NCBI RefSeq assembly: GCF_016861975.1
Contig: NZ_BOMB01000029.1
Span: 62,001-126,000, forward strand
Direction of reading: 5' to 3'
Length of the DNA: 64,000 nt
Origin: Actinocatenispora rupis
GTDB taxonomy: Bacteria > Actinomycetota > Actinomycetes > Mycobacteriales > Micromonosporaceae
A program made the translations under genes and the position numbers. A model generated the notes under the pieces. The model worked only from the letters and a program-made list of their open reading frames with translations, was not told the origin of the DNA and did not search any database. Positions 18,043-26,335 of the stretch are shown here, piece by piece. Within the stretch, counting starts at the first letter, position 1; each line of letters starts with the position of its first letter.

Positions 18043-18435
18043 ATGAGTTGCCGACTGTGGAGCGACCAGGACCAGCTGCCGTACTACGAGCTGGTGTGCG
18101 ACGGCTGCGGCGCCTGCTTCACCTGCTACGACGACTCCTGCTACGACTGGCGTCTGCTGCGCGACGCCGCCCTGTACGCCGGGTGGGACACGCGCGGCCC
18201 GCACCGTTGCCCGTCCTGCCAGTACGACACGGGCGGGCGCACCGAACACGACCCTGTCCTGCCCGGCATCGAGGTACCCGACGCCGACCACGCCGAGCAG
18301 CAGCAGCCCGTCATCGACGACGACCGGACCGACGTGCCCGCCCCTCCCCAGATCGTGGAGATCCCGGACGCCGACGCGGCCGAACAGCGCCAACCCGTAC
18401 CGCTCAACGACGACGGCTACCCCACCACCCGCTGA
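18043..18435 (+). CDS. Zinc-ribbon protein with acidic repeated tail
   Basis: A 130-residue protein. The N-terminal half has cysteine pairs in VCDGCGACFTCYDDSCYDW and RCPSCQYD, consistent with one or two zinc ribbons. The C-terminal half is acidic and contains an imperfect duplication: VPDADHAEQQQPVIDDD and IPDADAAEQRQPVPLNDD. ATG 18043 has a ribosome site AGGGAGG just before it. It follows the MerR gene on the same strand and may belong to the heat-shock locus. No enzyme motif is present. It could be a protein- or RNA-binding accessory factor, but the function is unknown. Confidence 0.75.
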   Translation: MSCRLWSDQDQLPYYELVCDGCGACFTCYDDSCYDWRLLRDAALYAGWDTRGPHRCPSCQYDTGGRTEHDPVLPGIEVPDADHAEQQQPVIDDDRTDVPAPPQIVEIPDADAAEQRQPVPLNDDGYPTTR

Positions 18436-18695
18436 CGAACGCCCTCGGTACGTCCGTGTGGCGCGGGGGTCGTGGTGCACGTCGCGGAGTCCGACCGGCA
18501 CCGCGTACCGGCTGCGGTGCCGTGCCGCCGGCGGTCGGCTACGCATCGCGCCGCACGGCGCCGGCTTCGGAACGGCGTGAGTCGAGCGAAGGTTGCCTGT
18601 GCTCGGTGCGCGTTGGTCGGCACGAGCGGATGCTCGACATGCCAGTCGATCCGGGCCGCAGACCGGGTGCCGCGCGGACGGCGTTCCGGGTTCCG

Positions 18696-18965
18696 TCACG
18701 GCCCGGGCTCGGCCAGCGGGGCGCCGGTCAGGAGCCGGACATCGGCCGACCGTACGGTCAGGCAGCACAGGTGCACCGGCCGGCCGTCCGGCCCCAGGCG
18801 CCATCCGCTGATCAGCCACCAGTCCGCGATGGCCGGGTCCAGCCCGGTCGGGGCCTCGACATCACTGGTGAGCCGCATGCGCGTGGGACGTAGCCGGGCG
18901 AGCGGGGCCGTCGGGTCGTCGACTTCGATGATGTCGCCGCGGCGAGGGATGCGGGTCCTCATCAT
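18696..18965 (-). CDS. Small hypothetical protein
   Basis: An 89-residue protein starting MMRTRIPRRGDIIEVDDP and containing IADWWLISGWRLGPDGRPVH. No family is recognised. It begins 10 bases after the stop of the DUF5994-like gene on the same strand, so the two are likely co-transcribed. Codon usage is typical of the genome, which supports it being real. The fold is probably a small beta-barrel judging from the regular strand pattern. Confidence 0.6.
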   Translation of the reverse strand: MMRTRIPRRGDIIEVDDPTAPLARLRPTRMRLTSDVEAPTGLDPAIADWWLISGWRLGPDGRPVHLCCLTVRSADVRLLTGAPLAEPGP

Positions 18966-18975
18966 GATCGCTCCG

Positions 18976-19482
18976 TCAGCAGGTACCTGTCGCCTGGCCG
19001 TACTGTGTCGCGACCGGGCGTACGGGAAGCTGTTCGTCGGCGGACCGACGTCGCGCCGGCTCGTCGACGTGCCGCAACGGCCGCTGTGTCACGTCGACCG
19101 CCGTCCTGGTGAGCAGCCGTCGGTCCGGGACCACGACCCCGGCGGCGGCCGCGGTCAGCTCGCGGCACGCGCTGTACTGCTCGGTGTCGGCCGGTATCAA
19201 CCGCAGTGCTACGCGCAGACCGCGGCGGCACCGCGCGACGAACCGGGGTTGGTGCGGGTCCGGATCCCAGGTGACGGGTACACCGTTCCAGGTCTGGGTC
19301 GGGTGCGCGTCCCAGTCCGCCCGGCACAGGTGGAGCTCGTCGACGAGCCCGTACCGGCGTTCCAGCCGGGGAAACAGTTCCCTCAGCTCGACCTGCAGGT
19401 TCCGGGACCGTGGCCACCACGCGCCGCCAACCGCACCGAACGGGCCTACCGGCGTGAATGTCGCCCGTACGAACGAGGCCAT
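18976..19482 (-). CDS. DUF5994-like protein
   Basis: A 168-residue protein whose start contains FTPVGPFGAVGGAWWPRSRN, the signature GAWWPRSRxL of the actinobacterial DUF5994 family, followed by an alternating helix/strand region (VELRELFPRLERRYGLVDEL). The C-terminal 40 residues are Arg-rich and may be a lineage extension. Members of this family are small cytoplasmic proteins of unknown role often found near stress genes. Here it converges on the hsp20/MerR/zinc-ribbon cluster. The ATG at 19482 is the first good start. Confidence 0.7.
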   Translation of the reverse strand: MASFVRATFTPVGPFGAVGGAWWPRSRNLQVELRELFPRLERRYGLVDELHLCRADWDAHPTQTWNGVPVTWDPDPHQPRFVARCRRGLRVALRLIPADTEQYSACRELTAAAAGVVVPDRRLLTRTAVDVTQRPLRHVDEPARRRSADEQLPVRPVATQYGQATGTC

Positions 19483-19647
19483 GATGCACCCCCGCGAAAG
19501 CGGTACCGAACGCCTCTGTGGACTTTCGGGGACCGAGCGCCCGAGGCCCGAACACTCGGCTCGCCGACATCAGTCTCGTACCCACGATCGATGATCGCCA
19601 CCAGGGAGAACCGGGGATGTTCGCCGAGCAGCCGCCGCGAGGGAAGC

Positions 19648-19842
19648 TCACGATTCGCTGTCGTCGTACTCGATCTGCAGATCGTCGGGCAGCACCGCCA
19701 TGCCCTCCTGAATGGTGGCTGCCTCAGCCACGCTGACGCCATCGTGGAACACGCAGACCACCGCGCCGTCACTGCCGTCTTCCAGGCCCGAGGTGTCGAT
19801 TTCCACCCGCCAGGCGCCATCGCGGCTTCGTAGCAACCTCAC
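19648..19842 (-). CDS. Small acidic hypothetical protein
   Basis: A 64-residue protein (MRLLRSRDGAWRVEIDTSGL to an acidic IEYDDSES tail). A strand-rich start with a charged end is typical of small actinobacterial proteins of unknown role. The coding signal is better in this frame than in the overlapping longer one. It is upstream of and on the same strand as the DUF5994-like gene, with a gap of about 165 bases. Confidence 0.45.
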   Translation of the reverse strand: MRLLRSRDGAWRVEIDTSGLEDGSDGAVVCVFHDGVSVAEAATIQEGMAVLPDDLQIEYDDSES

Positions 19843-19976
19843 TCCTTCACGCTACGAGCCGGGTAGCCGCAGGCGACAGGCCGAAGGGCCCCTGTCGTCC
19901 CGCGTCACCGCCGCGGCGATCGGCCGACCCCGTCGGGCGTACGCGACCTGCGCGCGTCGAGCCCACCCGGGAGCAC

Positions 19977-20015
19977 ACGCGAACGGCCCCGGGATCAGTC
20001 CGGGACCGCTCGCGT
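19977..20015. terminator. Hairpin terminator downstream of the membrane gene pair
   Basis: ACGCGA pairs with TCGCGT, and inside it CGG with CCG and CCCGG with CCGGG, leaving a small loop. The imperfect but long stem lies 22 bases past the stop of the minus-strand gene ending at 20038. Confidence 0.55.
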
Positions 20016-20037
20016 TGCGGCTGGCGTACCTCGTGGG

Positions 20038-20751
20038 TCAGGACCTCGTGCGGGCCCGGAGGATGCCGAGTCCGATGAAGCCGACCCACATCAGGGTGAT
20101 CAGTCCGACGAGAGCGTCGGCGCCCCAGCCGTTGACGGCGTAGAAGGTGGCGGCGTCCATGCCGAAGTACAGCGACGGTACGGCGAGCAGGTTGATCACC
20201 GCGACGACGACCGTGCCGCGTCGGGTCCACGCGGGGAGGATGCGCGGTGCGGCCGATCGCCGTACGGCGGCGACGAGTCCGAGGAAGAACATGGCGATCC
20301 AGATGTGCGCGATCGGGCCGTGCGCCAGTGCCATCGCGGCGGCCAGCGGCCCGTCGGTGGTCGGATCCATCGACTTGTCGGGGTACGCGAGCGGGGTGCC
20401 GGCTTCGAGGGAGGTCGCGAACAGGATGACGACGACGTACGTCAGCAGCGACGCGATGGACAGCTGCCCGGCGACGCTCCGCCGGCCCGTGTCGTCGGTG
20501 GGCAGCAGCCGGGCGAGCGCAACGCCGAAGACCGTGAGTACGGCGACGATGACGAGCGTCAGCAGGCTGCGTGTCAGGACGTTCCACTCGGGTGGCGGGC
20601 CGGAGTAGATGAAGTACAGGGCCACCAGCAGTACGGAGAGCGCGCCGACCGTCAGGCCGGCCCGTCCGGCGAGACGCGCGTCGGACGCGTGCGGGTGGGC
20701 GGTCGCAGTACGCGGAGGGGACGGGTGGCGGGCGATCGAGGGCGTGGTCAC
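20038..20751 (-). CDS. Multi-span membrane protein
   Basis: A 237-residue protein with six predicted helices (examples: LTVGALSVLLVALYFIYSG, LLTLVIVAVLTVFGVALARL, LLTYVVVILFATSLEAG, WIAMFFLGLVAAV). Conserved polar residues inside helices include His and Met in MALAHGPIAHIWIAMFF, which could bind a metal or heme. No family assignment is made. The GTG at 20751 overlaps the stop of the small membrane protein upstream (GTGA), so both are one operon. The pair is transcribed divergently from a two-component system, its likely regulator. Confidence 0.8.
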   Translation of the reverse strand: MTTPSIARHPSPPRTATAHPHASDARLAGRAGLTVGALSVLLVALYFIYSGPPPEWNVLTRSLLTLVIVAVLTVFGVALARLLPTDDTGRRSVAGQLSIASLLTYVVVILFATSLEAGTPLAYPDKSMDPTTDGPLAAAMALAHGPIAHIWIAMFFLGLVAAVRRSAAPRILPAWTRRGTVVVAVINLLAVPSLYFGMDAATFYAVNGWGADALVGLITLMWVGFIGLGILRARTRS

Positions 20752-21038
20752 AGCGACCCCTTGGGTTCGGTTCGGGCGGAGGTGTTCGACCAGTGCCGGC
20801 GGGCGTGGTCGAGAACGAGCACGGCGGTGTTGACCACCAGCGCGCTGGCCGGTGTCCAGAGCCACCACGGGCCGTCCAGGTGCGTCTGGAAGATGGCCAT
20901 CAGCAGCCACACGATGACCTGTACGGCGGTGGCGAAGGCGGCGACGGTCGTGACGGCGAAGCGCAGTCGGGTGGCGGGGCGCTGCTCGGTGGTACCCAGT
21001 CCGAGCAGCAGGCTCAGGCGGTGTCGCGTCGTGTTCAT
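20748..21038 (-). CDS. Small 2TM-type membrane protein
   Basis: A 96-residue protein with two helices: FAVTTVAAFATAVQVIVWLL (about residues 27-46) and WLWTPASALVVNTAVLVLDH (about 58-77), followed by a basic tail RARRHWSNTS-like segment. The arrangement resembles the 2TM domain found in small actinobacterial membrane proteins beside histidine kinases. I chose ATG 21038, leaving a 129-base promoter gap to the divergent kinase. It is translationally coupled to the larger membrane protein downstream. Confidence 0.7.
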   Translation of the reverse strand: MNTTRHRLSLLLGLGTTEQRPATRLRFAVTTVAAFATAVQVIVWLLMAIFQTHLDGPWWLWTPASALVVNTAVLVLDHARRHWSNTSARTEPKGSL

Positions 21039-21167
21039 GCCGTCAACGATGTCGGCCCGCACCCGCCCGCGTCGTCTGTCGTTCGGGCCGCGCGGGTCAG
21101 CCATCGGCCACCGTGACTACCACTTTCGTTGACTGTCGGCACGGGCGCCGCAACCTAGGCTGACCGG

Positions 21168-22328
21168 GTGCACGATTCTCCGACCGGCCCTCGCGGCAGC
21201 CGGAAACGATGGGAACTGCGTGGGAGGTCGGCGCTGCTGGTCCTCGCGTCGTTCGCGGGTGGCCTCGCCTTGCTGTTCCTCGTACTCGAACAGCGGCCGG
21301 GCGGCGGGTGGCGCGCGCTCGACATCGCGGTGGGTGCCCTGGCGAGCCTCGCGCTCCTGCTGCGGCGGCGCGCGCCCGTCGCCGTCGGGCTGCTGCTCGC
21401 GGTCGTCGCGGCGTTCTGCGCGACGGCCGGCGTCGCGAACTACGTGGCGCTGTTCGCCGTGGCACGCAGTCGCCGGATCGAGCTGGCCTTCGTGGTGGCG
21501 CTCGCCGACGTGGCCGGCGCGCTCGCGTTCTGGCTGCTCTACCCGGCGAACTCGGAGCTGAGCCTGACCGTCGTGGTCAACACGGCGATCGCGCTCGCGG
21601 TCGTGGCCTGGGGTGCGCTGCAACAGAAGCAGCAGGATCTGGTGGCCGTCTACCGGGACCGGGCGGTACGCATCGAGCGCGAGCGCGAGCTGCGCGCCGA
21701 ACAGATCCAGATGGCCGAACGCACCCGGATCGCCCGGGACATGCACGATTCGGTCGCGCACTACATGTCGCTGATCGCGCTGTACGCCGGTGGGCTCGAA
21801 GTCGCCGGCGCGCACGCGAAGGACGTGGGCCCGACCGCCGCGACGATCCGTACGACGGCGATCAGCGCGCTGGACGAGCTGCGTACGGTGATCGGCATGC
21901 TGCGGGACGGCACGCTCGCGGTACCGCAGGCTACCCGGCACGAGCGGACCGTCCGGGGCCTCGTCGACGAGGCGCGGCAGGCGGGTCAGCTCGTCGTCGC
22001 GCACCTCGACGACGACGCCGTACGCGAGGCGGGCCCGGCCGCGGAGGAGGCGTACCGGATCCTCCAGGAGGGGCTGACGAACGCCCGCAAGCACGCCCCC
22101 GGTGCGCTCGTGACCGTCGACGTACGGCGGGACGGTGGGGACGTCCTGGTCACCGTCACCAACCCGGTCGACGACAACGCCCCGGTACTTCCCGGCAGCG
22201 GCGCCGGCCTGCTCGGGCTGGCCGAGCGGGTCGGCGCCCTCGGCGGCACCGTACGGCACGAGATCGTCGGACGTGGGGACGGCGGCTCCGGCGAGTTCCG
22301 GCTGCGTGGCAGAGTGCCTCAGCGATGA
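21168..22328 (+). CDS. Sensor histidine kinase (NarL/HisKA_3 type)
   Basis: A 386-residue kinase with five to six N-terminal membrane helices (about residues 20-150), a coiled linker rich in Arg/Glu (VRIERERELRAEQIQMAERT), then the HisKA_3 box ARDMHDSVAHYMSLIALYAG with His193. The ATPase part has EEAYRILQEGLTNARKHAPG and GAGLLGLAERVGALGG. This is the DesK-like architecture, in which membrane state is sensed by the helices. GTG 21168 starts it, and the stop overlaps the response regulator. Divergent membrane proteins at 20038-21038 are plausible targets. Confidence 0.95.
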   Translation: MHDSPTGPRGSRKRWELRGRSALLVLASFAGGLALLFLVLEQRPGGGWRALDIAVGALASLALLLRRRAPVAVGLLLAVVAAFCATAGVANYVALFAVARSRRIELAFVVALADVAGALAFWLLYPANSELSLTVVVNTAIALAVVAWGALQQKQQDLVAVYRDRAVRIERERELRAEQIQMAERTRIARDMHDSVAHYMSLIALYAGGLEVAGAHAKDVGPTAATIRTTAISALDELRTVIGMLRDGTLAVPQATRHERTVRGLVDEARQAGQLVVAHLDDDAVREAGPAAEEAYRILQEGLTNARKHAPGALVTVDVRRDGGDVLVTVTNPVDDNAPVLPGSGAGLLGLAERVGALGGTVRHEIVGRGDGGSGEFRLRGRVPQR

Positions 22329-22993
22329 ACACCACCACGTCCGTCCTCATCGTCGACGACGACGCGATGGTCCGCGCCGGGCTGTCGATGGTCCTGTCGT
22401 CCGACCCCACGATCGCGATCGTCGCCGAGGCGTCGAGCGGCGCCGACGCCGTCGTCGCCGCGGTACGGCACCGGCCCGACACCGTACTGATGGATCTGCA
22501 GATGCCCGGGATGAACGGCGTCGAGGCGACCCGCCGGATCCACGACGCGGTGCCGTCGTCGGCGATCCTCATGCTCACGACGTTCCACCTGGACACCCAC
22601 GTGCTCGACGCGCTGCAGGCCGGCGCGAGCGGGTACCTGCTGAAAGACGTTGCGCCGCAAGAACTCTGCCGCGCCGTCCACCTCGCGGCCGCCGGCGAGT
22701 CGGCCTTCTCCGCGACGATCACCCGGCAGCTGGTCGCCCGGCAGACCCAGGCGCACAGCGGCCGCGACGACGGCAGCCGGAAAGCCGCCCGCGTACTGGC
22801 CGGGCTCACCGAACGCGAACGCGCCGTGGCGGACGCCGTGGCCGAAGGGGCCTCCAACGCCACGATCGCGAAGGCGCTGTTCATGAGCGAGGGCACCGTC
22901 AAGACGCACATCTCCCGCGCCCTCACCAAGACCGGCCTGGACAACCGCGTCCAACTGGCGCTCATGGTGTTCCAGGCACAACAGTCTTCGTGA
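22325..22993 (+). CDS. NarL/LuxR-family response regulator
   Basis: A 222-residue regulator with a receiver domain (acidic pocket IVDDDAM, phospho-acceptor Asp57 in VLMDLQMPGMNG, Lys in YLLKDVAPQEL) and a LuxR helix-turn-helix at the C terminus (LTERERAVADAVAEGASNAT, then SEGTVKTHISRALTKTGLDN). The ATG overlaps the kinase stop (ATGA). It is activated by phosphotransfer from the kinase just upstream and probably controls this locus. Confidence 0.96.
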   Translation: MNTTTSVLIVDDDAMVRAGLSMVLSSDPTIAIVAEASSGADAVVAAVRHRPDTVLMDLQMPGMNGVEATRRIHDAVPSSAILMLTTFHLDTHVLDALQAGASGYLLKDVAPQELCRAVHLAAAGESAFSATITRQLVARQTQAHSGRDDGSRKAARVLAGLTERERAVADAVAEGASNATIAKALFMSEGTVKTHISRALTKTGLDNRVQLALMVFQAQQSS

Positions 22994-23110
22994 CCGGGCC
23001 GGTCCGGGAGCGCGGCGCGGCGACGTACCCGTGACCCGGGCCGACTGGGCCGGTGTCGTACCGGATTCTCGGGCGGTCCCGGCCGTTGCGACGATCCGTA
23101 CGCTGGCCGC

Positions 23111-24847
23111 ATGACCGGGGTACGGCTGTGCGTGGATTTCGGGACGTCGAACACCGTGACGGTGCTCGAACGCAGCGGTGGCCGTACGGAGGCGTTGCTG
23201 TTCGACGGGTCGCCGCTGCTGCCGTCCTCGGTGTACGCACAGCCCGACGGCCGCCTCGTCACCGGTCGGGACGCGCTGAACTCGGCGCGGTTGGCGCCCG
23301 AATGCTTCGAACCGCATCCCAAGCTCCGCGTCGACGACGGCGTCGTACTGCTGGGCGTCGAGGTACCCGTGGTGGAGCTGTTCGCCGCGGTGCTGGGGCG
23401 TGTCGCGGCCGAGGCGCGGCGGGTGGCCGGCCGTCCGGTCGATCGCGTGGTGCTCACGCATCCGGCCGGGTGGGGGCCGCGCCGGCAGGGACTCCTGCGG
23501 GAGGGGGCGGCCCGGTCCGGCTGGGACGGCGTGATCCTCGTACCGGAGGCGGTTGCGGCGGCGCGGTACTTCGCCGAGCACCCTGCCCGGCGACCGGGCG
23601 AGGGTGCCGGCGCCGACGTCCGGGTCGACCCGGCACCGGTCGTCGTGTACGACCTCGGGGCCGGCACGTTCGACGTGTCCGTGGTCCGGGGGACGACGGT
23701 GCTGGCCGAGGACGGCCTGGGCGACGTCGGCGGGCTGGACATCGACACGGCGCTGGTCGACCACCTGGAGCGGACGTACCGACCGCGGGGCCCGGACGCG
23801 TGGGACCGGTTGCGGGCCCAGGGGACCGCGCGCGACCGGCGGGCCTGGCAGCAGCTGGCCGACGACGCCCGCGCGGCGAAGGAGATGCTGTCCCGCACCG
23901 CGCAGGCGTTCGTACACGTGCCGGTGGTCGAGGTCGACGCGCCCGTGGGACGCGAGGAACTGGACACCATCGCCACGCCGCTGATCGAGCGTACGGTGGC
24001 CGCGACCGGCACGGCGATCGCCGCCGCGCTGCCCGCGCCGCCACCGGGCGGCGTGTTCCTGGTGGGCGGCGCCAGCCGGATGCCGCTGGTGGCCGGCCTG
24101 CTGCACCGCCGGCTCGGGGTCCTGCCCACCGTGGCCGACCAGCCCGAACTCGTCGTCGCGTACGGCGGGCTGCTCGACGCCGACGCCGATCCGCAGCCCC
24201 TCACCACGGGGTTCGTCGACGCCGTCTCCGTGCACGCCGCCGAGGATGGGCCGCCCACGCTCGCCGACCTGCCGGCGCCCCGGACCGCCGGCCCATCCCG
24301 CCGGTGGGGCTTCCTGGTCGTCGCCGGCCTGGCCGTCCTCCTGGTACTCGCCGCGCTGACCGCCGGCGTCAAGCTGACGCCCCTGCTGTCCGGCCACCCG
24401 TCGGCGACCCCGCCCGCGCAGGAGGTGCACGGCACGTTGCGCATGTGTACCTCGATGGAAACTGGCGGCACGGACTGCCTCTACGCCGCCGTCGTCGCCG
24501 CGGACCTGGAGAGCCGCGAGGTCACGGGCTCGAAGGACGGCGACAGCGACATCGTGATCGGCGGGGTCAACGGTGGCGTCGCGGGTCTCGACGCCGTCAA
24601 CGGCGCCGAACTCGCCGTACGCGGCCGCGACGACCTGCCGCAGGACGCGGCCAGCTGCCGGACGACGCCGGGCTGGACCCTGACGATCGACCCGTACGAC
24701 CTGGCCGACGGCGACGTGCTCTGCGTGAAGACGAACCGGGGCCGGTACGGCTACCTGTCCGTGACGAACCACGACTCGAAGAGCGGGATGGTGGTCGACC
24801 TCGCGTTCACGTACACGCTGTGGAAGCCCGGCACAGCTGGGAACTGA
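23111..24847 (+). CDS. Hsp70-like protein with a membrane anchor and extracytoplasmic domain
   Basis: A 578-residue protein. Residues 1-360 form an Hsp70/actin-fold ATPase with phosphate 1 LCVDFGTSNTVTVLE, phosphate 2 VVVYDLGAGTFDVSVV (about residues 178-192) and adenosine motif VFLVGGASRMPLV (about 315-327). A standard DnaK substrate-binding domain is absent. Instead a membrane helix (about 398-420, WGFLVVAGLAVLLVLAALTA) leads to a roughly 155-residue outer domain with four or five cysteines and strand patterning. The ATPase would be cytoplasmic and the tail outside. Such actinobacterial proteins are poorly characterised. It could relay ATP-driven conformational change across the membrane or act as a scaffold. 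It stands alone after the response regulator. Confidence 0.88.
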   Translation: MTGVRLCVDFGTSNTVTVLERSGGRTEALLFDGSPLLPSSVYAQPDGRLVTGRDALNSARLAPECFEPHPKLRVDDGVVLLGVEVPVVELFAAVLGRVAAEARRVAGRPVDRVVLTHPAGWGPRRQGLLREGAARSGWDGVILVPEAVAAARYFAEHPARRPGEGAGADVRVDPAPVVVYDLGAGTFDVSVVRGTTVLAEDGLGDVGGLDIDTALVDHLERTYRPRGPDAWDRLRAQGTARDRRAWQQLADDARAAKEMLSRTAQAFVHVPVVEVDAPVGREELDTIATPLIERTVAATGTAIAAALPAPPPGGVFLVGGASRMPLVAGLLHRRLGVLPTVADQPELVVAYGGLLDADADPQPLTTGFVDAVSVHAAEDGPPTLADLPAPRTAGPSRRWGFLVVAGLAVLLVLAALTAGVKLTPLLSGHPSATPPAQEVHGTLRMCTSMETGGTDCLYAAVVAADLESREVTGSKDGDSDIVIGGVNGGVAGLDAVNGAELAVRGRDDLPQDAASCRTTPGWTLTIDPYDLADGDVLCVKTNRGRYGYLSVTNHDSKSGMVVDLAFTYTLWKPGTAGN

Positions 24848-25064
24848 CGTTCCCGGGAGGTCGGGGGCGTCGACGGGAACCGCGGTCTCCTCGACGGACC
24901 GCCCGCCCGGTGGCCTGACCCGGCGACCCGGTCGGGCGCCGGCCGATGAGTCCGCCGCGTCGAGGACGTCTACCACTCGAAGGCAGGACGCCATGCCGGC
25001 GCGGCGGAGTACCCGCGGCGCCGCGGGCGACTGCGCGATCCGGAACGGGTGAGCGGGAGGCGCT

Positions 25065-26264
25065 GTGAGTCGTACCAGGGTGTTGGTGTCGGGGGCGAGC
25101 ATCGCGGGGCCGGCGCTGGCCCACTGGCTGCGTCGACGGGGCGCCGAGGTGACCGTGGTGGAGCGGGCGCCCGACCTGCGGCCCGGTGGGCAGGCGGTGG
25201 ACGCGCGCGGGGTGGCCCGGGAGGTCATCCGGCGGATGGGGCTGGACGCGCCGGTACGCGCGGCCCGTACGGAGACCGCCGGGGCGTACACGGTGGATGT
25301 GGACGGGAACGTGCTGGAGACGTTCCGCGCGGACGACGACGGCGGCGACGGGTACATCGCGGAGATCGAGATCCTGCGCGGCGACCTGTCCCGGGTGCTG
25401 TACGACGACACGCGGGACGGCGTCGAGTACGTCTTCGGCGACCGGATCGCCGAACTCGCCCAGGACGCGGACGGCGTCGACGTGGTCTTCGCGGGCGGCG
25501 ACCGGCGGCGCTTCGAGCTGGTCGTCGGGGCGGACGGGCTGCACTCGGCGCTGCGCGCGATGGTCTTCGGCCCGCGCGAGCGGTACATCCGGCATCTCGG
25601 GCACGTGATGGCGTTCTACACCGTGCCCAACGAGTACGGGCTGGACCGCTGGCTGTACGACTACCAGGAGGCGGAGTCCGGGCGTTCCGCCGGGCTGCGG
25701 CCGGTCCAGGACGCCACCCGGGCGATGGCCATGTTCTCCTTCCCCGCCGCCGATCTCGCCGTCGACCACCGCGACGTCGAGGCGCAGAAGCGGCTGCTGC
25801 GCGAGCGGATGGCCGGCCTGGGCTGGCTGGCCCCGCGCATCCTCACGCACCTCGACGACACCCCGGACTTCTACCTGGACCAGGTCGCGCAGGTGGTGAT
25901 GGACCGCTGGTCGAGCGGCCGGGTGGCGCTGCTCGGGGACGCGGCGTTCAGCTCGTCGCCGCTGTCCGGCGGCGGTACCGGGTTGGCCCTGGTCGGCGCG
26001 TACGTGCTGGCCGGGGAGCTGGCCGCCGCGGGCTGGGATCCGGCCGCCGGGTTCGCGCGCTACGAGGCGCGGATGCGGTCGTACGTCGAGGCCAACCAGG
26101 AGATCGGCCGGCTGCACGCGCACACCCGCGACGTACCCGCGCCGGACGCCGACCCGGACGCGGAACCCGAATGGGACTTCGCCCTGATCGACCGCGCGAT
26201 CAACGGCGTCGACCTGCCCGACTACGCGGGCCTGCCGGACTCCGCCGCCCCGGCCGCGCCGTAG
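25065..26264 (+). CDS. FAD-dependent monooxygenase
   Basis: A 399-residue class A flavin monooxygenase. The dinucleotide motif is VSGASIAGPALAHWLRRRG, the DG motif is VVGADGLHSALRAMVFGP and the GD motif is VALLGDAAFSSSPLSGGG. The Tet(X)/PHBH-like fold hydroxylates aromatic or polyketide-type substrates using NAD(P)H and O2. GTG 25065 starts the first strand exactly. It is a single gene ending in a hairpin terminator facing the ECF sigma gene. Substrate is unknown; tetracycline-like inactivation is possible but not shown. Confidence 0.92.
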   Translation: MSRTRVLVSGASIAGPALAHWLRRRGAEVTVVERAPDLRPGGQAVDARGVAREVIRRMGLDAPVRAARTETAGAYTVDVDGNVLETFRADDDGGDGYIAEIEILRGDLSRVLYDDTRDGVEYVFGDRIAELAQDADGVDVVFAGGDRRRFELVVGADGLHSALRAMVFGPRERYIRHLGHVMAFYTVPNEYGLDRWLYDYQEAESGRSAGLRPVQDATRAMAMFSFPAADLAVDHRDVEAQKRLLRERMAGLGWLAPRILTHLDDTPDFYLDQVAQVVMDRWSSGRVALLGDAAFSSSPLSGGGTGLALVGAYVLAGELAAAGWDPAAGFARYEARMRSYVEANQEIGRLHAHTRDVPAPDADPDAEPEWDFALIDRAINGVDLPDYAGLPDSAAPAAP

Positions 26265-26289
26265 CCCACCGCGTACCCCCGGGATGTGT

Positions 26290-26325
26290 CCGGGCCGCGG
26301 CGCCGGTGACCGCCGCGAGGCCCGG
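26290..26325. terminator. Bidirectional GC hairpin terminator
   Basis: CCGGGCCGCGGCG pairs with CGCCGC and GGCCCGG, with a two-base bulge and an 8-base loop. It lies between the converging monooxygenase and sigma-factor genes. Confidence 0.7.
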
Positions 26326-26335
26326 CGCGACCGGG

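Noticed and set aside
22319-25588. A 1089-codon open frame on the minus strand
   Set aside because: It lies antisense to the response regulator, the Hsp70-like gene and part of the monooxygenase. It has the Arg/Pro/Gly-rich composition of a high-GC shadow frame and matches no family.
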